This document shows positions 22,667 through 24,884 of a stretch of 24,884 bases of DNA, piece after piece. Origin of the DNA: an uncultured Clostridium sp. (GTDB taxonomy: Bacteria > Bacillota > Clostridia > Lachnospirales > Lachnospiraceae). The position numbers and the translations under genes were made by a program. Location of the stretch: positions 1 to 24,884 of the forward strand of contig CALAAS010000048.1 of NCBI GenBank assembly GCA_937885015.1, read 5' to 3'. The notes below the pieces were generated by a model. The model searched no databases, was not told the origin of the DNA, and worked only from the letters and a program-made list of their open reading frames with translations. Numbering within the stretch: the first letter of the stretch is position 1; the number at the start of each line of letters is the position of its first letter.

Positions 22667-24370
22667 TCATTTCGGAAGTTTAAAAGAACTCTTTAAGGAT
22701 ACAATCCGGTTAAACACAGGCTGACCCGGCTGACTGTCGCGGCAGTCTACGCAGAAATAGCCATTTCGCACAAACTGGAAGCTGTCAAACGCTCTCGCTT
22801 CCTTAAGTCCCGGCTCCAGATAGCATTTCTTCAGAACAGTCAGGGAATTGGGATTCAGGTTCAGCGTTCCGTCTGCGTTTAATTTTCCCTTCTCTTCATC
22901 CACCAGATTTTCATACAGGCGGCACTCTGCTTCCAGCGCCGTAGCAGCTGCTACCCAGTGAATCGTTCCCTTTACCTTTCTGGCATTGAAGCCGGAACCG
23001 CTCTTCGTCTCCGGATCATAGGTAGCATGAACCACCGTAACATTTCCGTCCCTGTCCTTTTCGCAGCCAGTACACGTTACAAAATAGGCATTCATCAGGC
23101 GGACTTCATTTCCCGGGAAAAGTCGGAAATACTTTTTCGGCGGTTCTTCCATAAAGTCCTCCCGCTCGATATACAGTTCCCGGCCAAAGGGCAGCTTTCT
23201 GGATCCCAACTCTTCATTTTCCAGATTGTTGGGCGCATCCAGCTCTTCCATCTGCCCTTCCGGATAGTTGTCAATGATAAGCTTAATCGGATCCAGAATT
23301 GCCATCACTCTCGGTTTTTTCAATTTCAGATCTTCCCGCAGGCAGTACTCCAGCATGGCGCTGTCAATGGAATTATCAGCCTTGGAAACACCGGCCAGTT
23401 CCACAAAACGGCGGATGGATTCCGGTGTATAACCTCTGCGGCGGAGCGCAGCGATGGTTACCAGGCGCGGGTCATCCCAGCCGTCTACGATTCCGTCTTC
23501 CACCAGTTTTTTAATGTAACGTTTGCCGGTAATGACATTGGTCAGATACATTTTTGCAAACTCGATCTGACGGGGCGGATTTTCAAAACCGCACTCTCTT
23601 ACCACCCAGTCATAGAGCGGTCGATGATCCTCAAACTCCAGAGTACAGATAGAGTGGGTTATATGCTCCACCGCATCCTCAATGGGGTGGGCGAAATCAT
23701 ACATCGGATAAATACACCAGGCATCTCCCGTATTGTGATGGTGCATATGGGCAACTCGATAAATAACCGGATCCCTCATGTTGATATTGGGGGAAGCCAT
23801 ATCAATCTTGGCGCGCAGCACCTTTTCGCCGTCGGCGTATTTTCCGTTCTTCATATTTTCAAAGAGTTCCAGGTTCTCCTCAACACTCCGATTGCGGTAT
23901 GGACTCTCTTTTCCAGGATTATTAAAATCGCCCCGGTAAGCGCGGATCTCCTCCGCACTCAGATCACAGACAAAAGCCTTTCCCTTCCGGATCAGATCCA
24001 CCGCACACTCATACATGGTCTGGAAATAATCGGACGCAAAAAACAGCCTGTCTTCAAAATCCGCTCCCAGCCACTTCACATCCTCAATAATAGATTCCAC
24101 AAATTCGCTCTTCTCTTTGGTGGGATTGGTATCGTCAAAACGCAGATTAAATTTGCCGCCGTACTCCTTTGCCAATCCGTGATTCAACAGAATAGATTTG
24201 GCATGTCCGATATGAAGATATCCATTGGGTTCCGGAGGAAATCTCGTCTGAACGTGGTCGTAAACTCCCTCGGCCAGATCCTTATCAATCTCCCGTTCAA
24301 TAAAATTTTTGGAGACCGCCTCATCCCGGCCATCTCCTTCCGTCAATACCTTTTTATTGTCTTCCATCAT
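22667..24370 (-). CDS. glnS: Glutaminyl-tRNA synthetase
   Basis: GlnRS charges tRNA-Gln with glutamine. The 567 residues cover the full class I enzyme: the catalytic Rossmann core with PPEPNGYLHIGHAKS (HIGH at 53-56), the acceptor-stem contact region RFDDTNPTKEK, RRRGYTPESIRRF, and the anticodon-binding beta-barrels, ending VFNRIVSLKSSFKLPK. The second ATP motif, VMSKR in E. coli, reads ITGKR here (280-284): Lys and Arg are kept but Met-Ser is Thr-Gly. GGAGG precedes two adjacent ATGs (24370 and 24367); the first is used. Many Clostridia make Gln-tRNA by the GatCAB route only, so a GlnRS gene is worth noting. An extended -10 (TGATATGAT) lies 40 bp upstream. No T-box leader is seen. The tRNA-Gln gene lies 320 bp upstream on the same strand. 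Confidence 0.97.
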   Translation of the reverse strand: MMEDNKKVLTEGDGRDEAVSKNFIEREIDKDLAEGVYDHVQTRFPPEPNGYLHIGHAKSILLNHGLAKEYGGKFNLRFDDTNPTKEKSEFVESIIEDVKWLGADFEDRLFFASDYFQTMYECAVDLIRKGKAFVCDLSAEEIRAYRGDFNNPGKESPYRNRSVEENLELFENMKNGKYADGEKVLRAKIDMASPNINMRDPVIYRVAHMHHHNTGDAWCIYPMYDFAHPIEDAVEHITHSICTLEFEDHRPLYDWVVRECGFENPPRQIEFAKMYLTNVITGKRYIKKLVEDGIVDGWDDPRLVTIAALRRRGYTPESIRRFVELAGVSKADNSIDSAMLEYCLREDLKLKKPRVMAILDPIKLIIDNYPEGQMEELDAPNNLENEELGSRKLPFGRELYIEREDFMEEPPKKYFRLFPGNEVRLMNAYFVTCTGCEKDRDGNVTVVHATYDPETKSGSGFNARKVKGTIHWVAAATALEAECRLYENLVDEEKGKLNADGTLNLNPNSLTVLKKCYLEPGLKEARAFDSFQFVRNGYFCVDCRDSQPGQPVFNRIVSLKSSFKLPK

Positions 24371-24409
24371 AAATCCCCTCCGTTACTCTTTTACCAAAAA
24401 TTTTCTACT

Positions 24410-24418
24410 ATCATATCA
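24410..24418 (-). promoter_or_regulatory. Candidate extended -10 promoter of glnS
   Basis: TGATATGAT on the minus strand has the TGn extension and five of six matches to TATAAT. The -35 position is poor. It would start transcription near 24403, about 33 nt before the ATG, too short for a T-box. Confidence 0.55.
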
Positions 24419-24450
24419 CATTTTTTTGAAATCGAAAAGATATTTTGCAC

Positions 24451-24511
24451 TTTAGACCAAATTTAGACATTTGGTTTTCAAACCCACGTTTTAGACCAAA
24501 TTTAGACATTT
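24451..24511. repeat. Two perfect 22-bp direct repeats, 39 bp apart
   Basis: The copies are 24451-24472 and 24490-24511. Each is made of two TTTAGAC heptamers 11 bp apart (24451, 24462; 24490, 24501). The first copy also sits in an inverted repeat CCAAAT-N6-ATTTGG (24458-24475). Confidence 0.8.
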
Positions 24512-24550
24512 ACTCTCGGTTACTTTCGTCTACTTTCGGTTACTTTTCAT
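24511..24550. repeat. Four tandem 10-bp repeats
   Basis: Units starting at 24511, 24521, 24531 and 24541 follow TACTTTCGGT, with one to four changes each. They begin where the second 22-bp repeat ends and stop just before the terminator of the tRNA array. Confidence 0.7.
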
Positions 24551-24555
24551 TAAAC

Positions 24556-24600
24556 AAAAATAGCGGAAACCCTTGAAACTACTAGGTTTTCCGCTATTTT
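24556..24600 (-). terminator. Terminator of the tRNA array
   Basis: AAAATAGCGGAAA and following CC (24557-24571) pair with 24585-24600, 15 pairs with one bulge. The minus strand continues in TTTTTGTTT. It lies 8 bp after the tRNA-Lys end. Confidence 0.85.
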
Positions 24601-24607
24601 CAACACA

Positions 24608-24680
24608 TGAGGCATCGGGGATTCGAACCCCGGACAACTTGATTAAAAGTCAAGTGCTCTACCGACTGAGCTAATACCCC
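24608..24680 (-). tRNA. tRNA-Lys (TTT)
   Basis: The 73-base cloverleaf starts GGGGTAT and ends ATGCCTC plus discriminator A; the seven acceptor pairs include one G-U. The anticodon loop CTTTTAA gives TTT, and the T loop is TTCGAAT. CCA is not encoded. It is the last gene of the array. Confidence 0.97.
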
Positions 24681-24687
24681 ACATAAA

Positions 24688-24759
24688 CTGGGCTAGTTGG
24701 ATTCGAACCAACGAATGCAGGAGTCAAAGTCCTGTGCCTTACCGCTTGGCGATAGCCCA
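24688..24759 (-). tRNA. tRNA-Gln (TTG)
   Basis: The 72-base cloverleaf starts TGGGCTA and ends TAGCCCA plus discriminator G. The weak U1-A72 pair and G73 are known identity elements for GlnRS. The anticodon stem CAGGA/TCCTG holds loop CTTTGAC with TTG. It lies seven bases before tRNA-Lys on the same transcript, and glnS follows downstream. Confidence 0.97.
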
Positions 24760-24786
24760 TTAATCCTTCAAAACCGATAGGAAGGT

Positions 24787-24809
24787 AAAAAAAAATTCCC
24801 GAAGGAATT
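24787..24809 (-). terminator. UUCG-capped terminator-like hairpin inside the tRNA array
   Basis: AATTCC pairs with GGAATT around a TTCG tetraloop closed by C-G on the minus strand, followed by nine T. It lies five bases after tRNA-His and 27 bp before tRNA-Gln. Confidence 0.7.
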
Positions 24810-24814
24810 AAGAG

Positions 24815-24884
24815 GGTGGATACAGGGACTCGAACCCTGGGCCTCCAGAGCCACAATCTGGCGCGCTAACCAACTGCGCTATAC
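24815..24884 (-). tRNA. tRNA-His (GTG), 5' end cut off by window edge
   Basis: The anticodon stem CCAGA/TCTGG holds loop TTGTGGC with GTG. The T arm is CAGGG-TTCGAGT-CCCTG. The 3' acceptor ends TATCCAC plus C73, which in tRNA-His pairs with the extra G-1. The first few 5' bases lie outside the window. Confidence 0.95.

Noticed and set aside
24371..24450. T-box riboswitch upstream of glnS
   Set aside because: The leader from the candidate promoter is only about 33 nt, and no T-box consensus or terminator is visible.
22958..24466. 502-codon open frame antisense to glnS
   Set aside because: It lies opposite a certain GlnRS gene and runs past its start. No family features or ribosome site are seen.

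Overview
The window looks like chromosomal DNA from an anaerobic, amino-acid-fermenting member of the Clostridia, most likely a Lachnospiraceae close to [Clostridium] symbiosum. The main reason is a complete hydroxyglutarate-pathway gene set for glutamate fermentation, including two biotin carrier genes side by side. Consensus sigma-A promoters, strong AGGAGG ribosome sites, a CIRCE element and tRNA arrays also fit a low-to-mid GC Firmicute. The species is an inference; the family and pathway calls rest on visible protein motifs.

Layout. (1) 1-920: the 3' part of a tRNA-Met with its terminator, a 10-bp tandem repeat, a small broken gene on the minus strand, and a divergent Xre-type regulator with two matched operator-like palindromes in its promoter region. 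(2) 921-6307, minus strand: guaB (IMP dehydrogenase) with a clear promoter, then a GNAT acetyltransferase overlapping by 4 bp a large M16C zinc-peptidase lipoprotein. (3) 6385-8545, minus strand: groES-groEL under a CIRCE/HrcA-type promoter. (4) 8674-10526, plus strand: a small acidic membrane-anchored protein, an IclR-family regulator, and a secreted protein with a cell-wall-binding-like repeat. (5) 10651-12072, minus strand: an unrecognised seven-helix membrane protein. (6) 12229-22358, minus strand: gcdD-gcdC-gcdC-gcdB-gctA-gctB-gcdA-(337-bp gap)-hgdC-hgdA-hgdB, starting from a perfect TTGACA-17-TATAAT promoter with a leader of about 216 nt. (7) 22603-24884, minus strand: glnS, a 100-bp block of helically phased repeats, and a tRNA array (His, Gln, Lys in transcription order).

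How the main cluster works. GctAB activates (R)-2-hydroxyglutarate to its CoA ester. HgdC, an ATP-driven [4Fe-4S] activator, injects an electron into HgdAB, which dehydrates the ester to glutaconyl-CoA. GcdA transfers the carboxyl group to biotin on a GcdC carrier, and GcdB with GcdD decarboxylates carboxybiotin and exports Na+. The window lacks glutamate dehydrogenase, 2-hydroxyglutarate dehydrogenase and the butyryl-CoA dehydrogenase/ETF genes, so these must lie elsewhere.

I found no clear case for a wholly new system. The best leads are a 16-bp palindrome resembling an IclR operator in the leader of the glutaconate operon (with an IclR gene in the same window), the phased repeat block between glnS and the tRNA array, the two near-identical biotin domains, the paired operators of the small Xre gene, and the unrecognised membrane protein.
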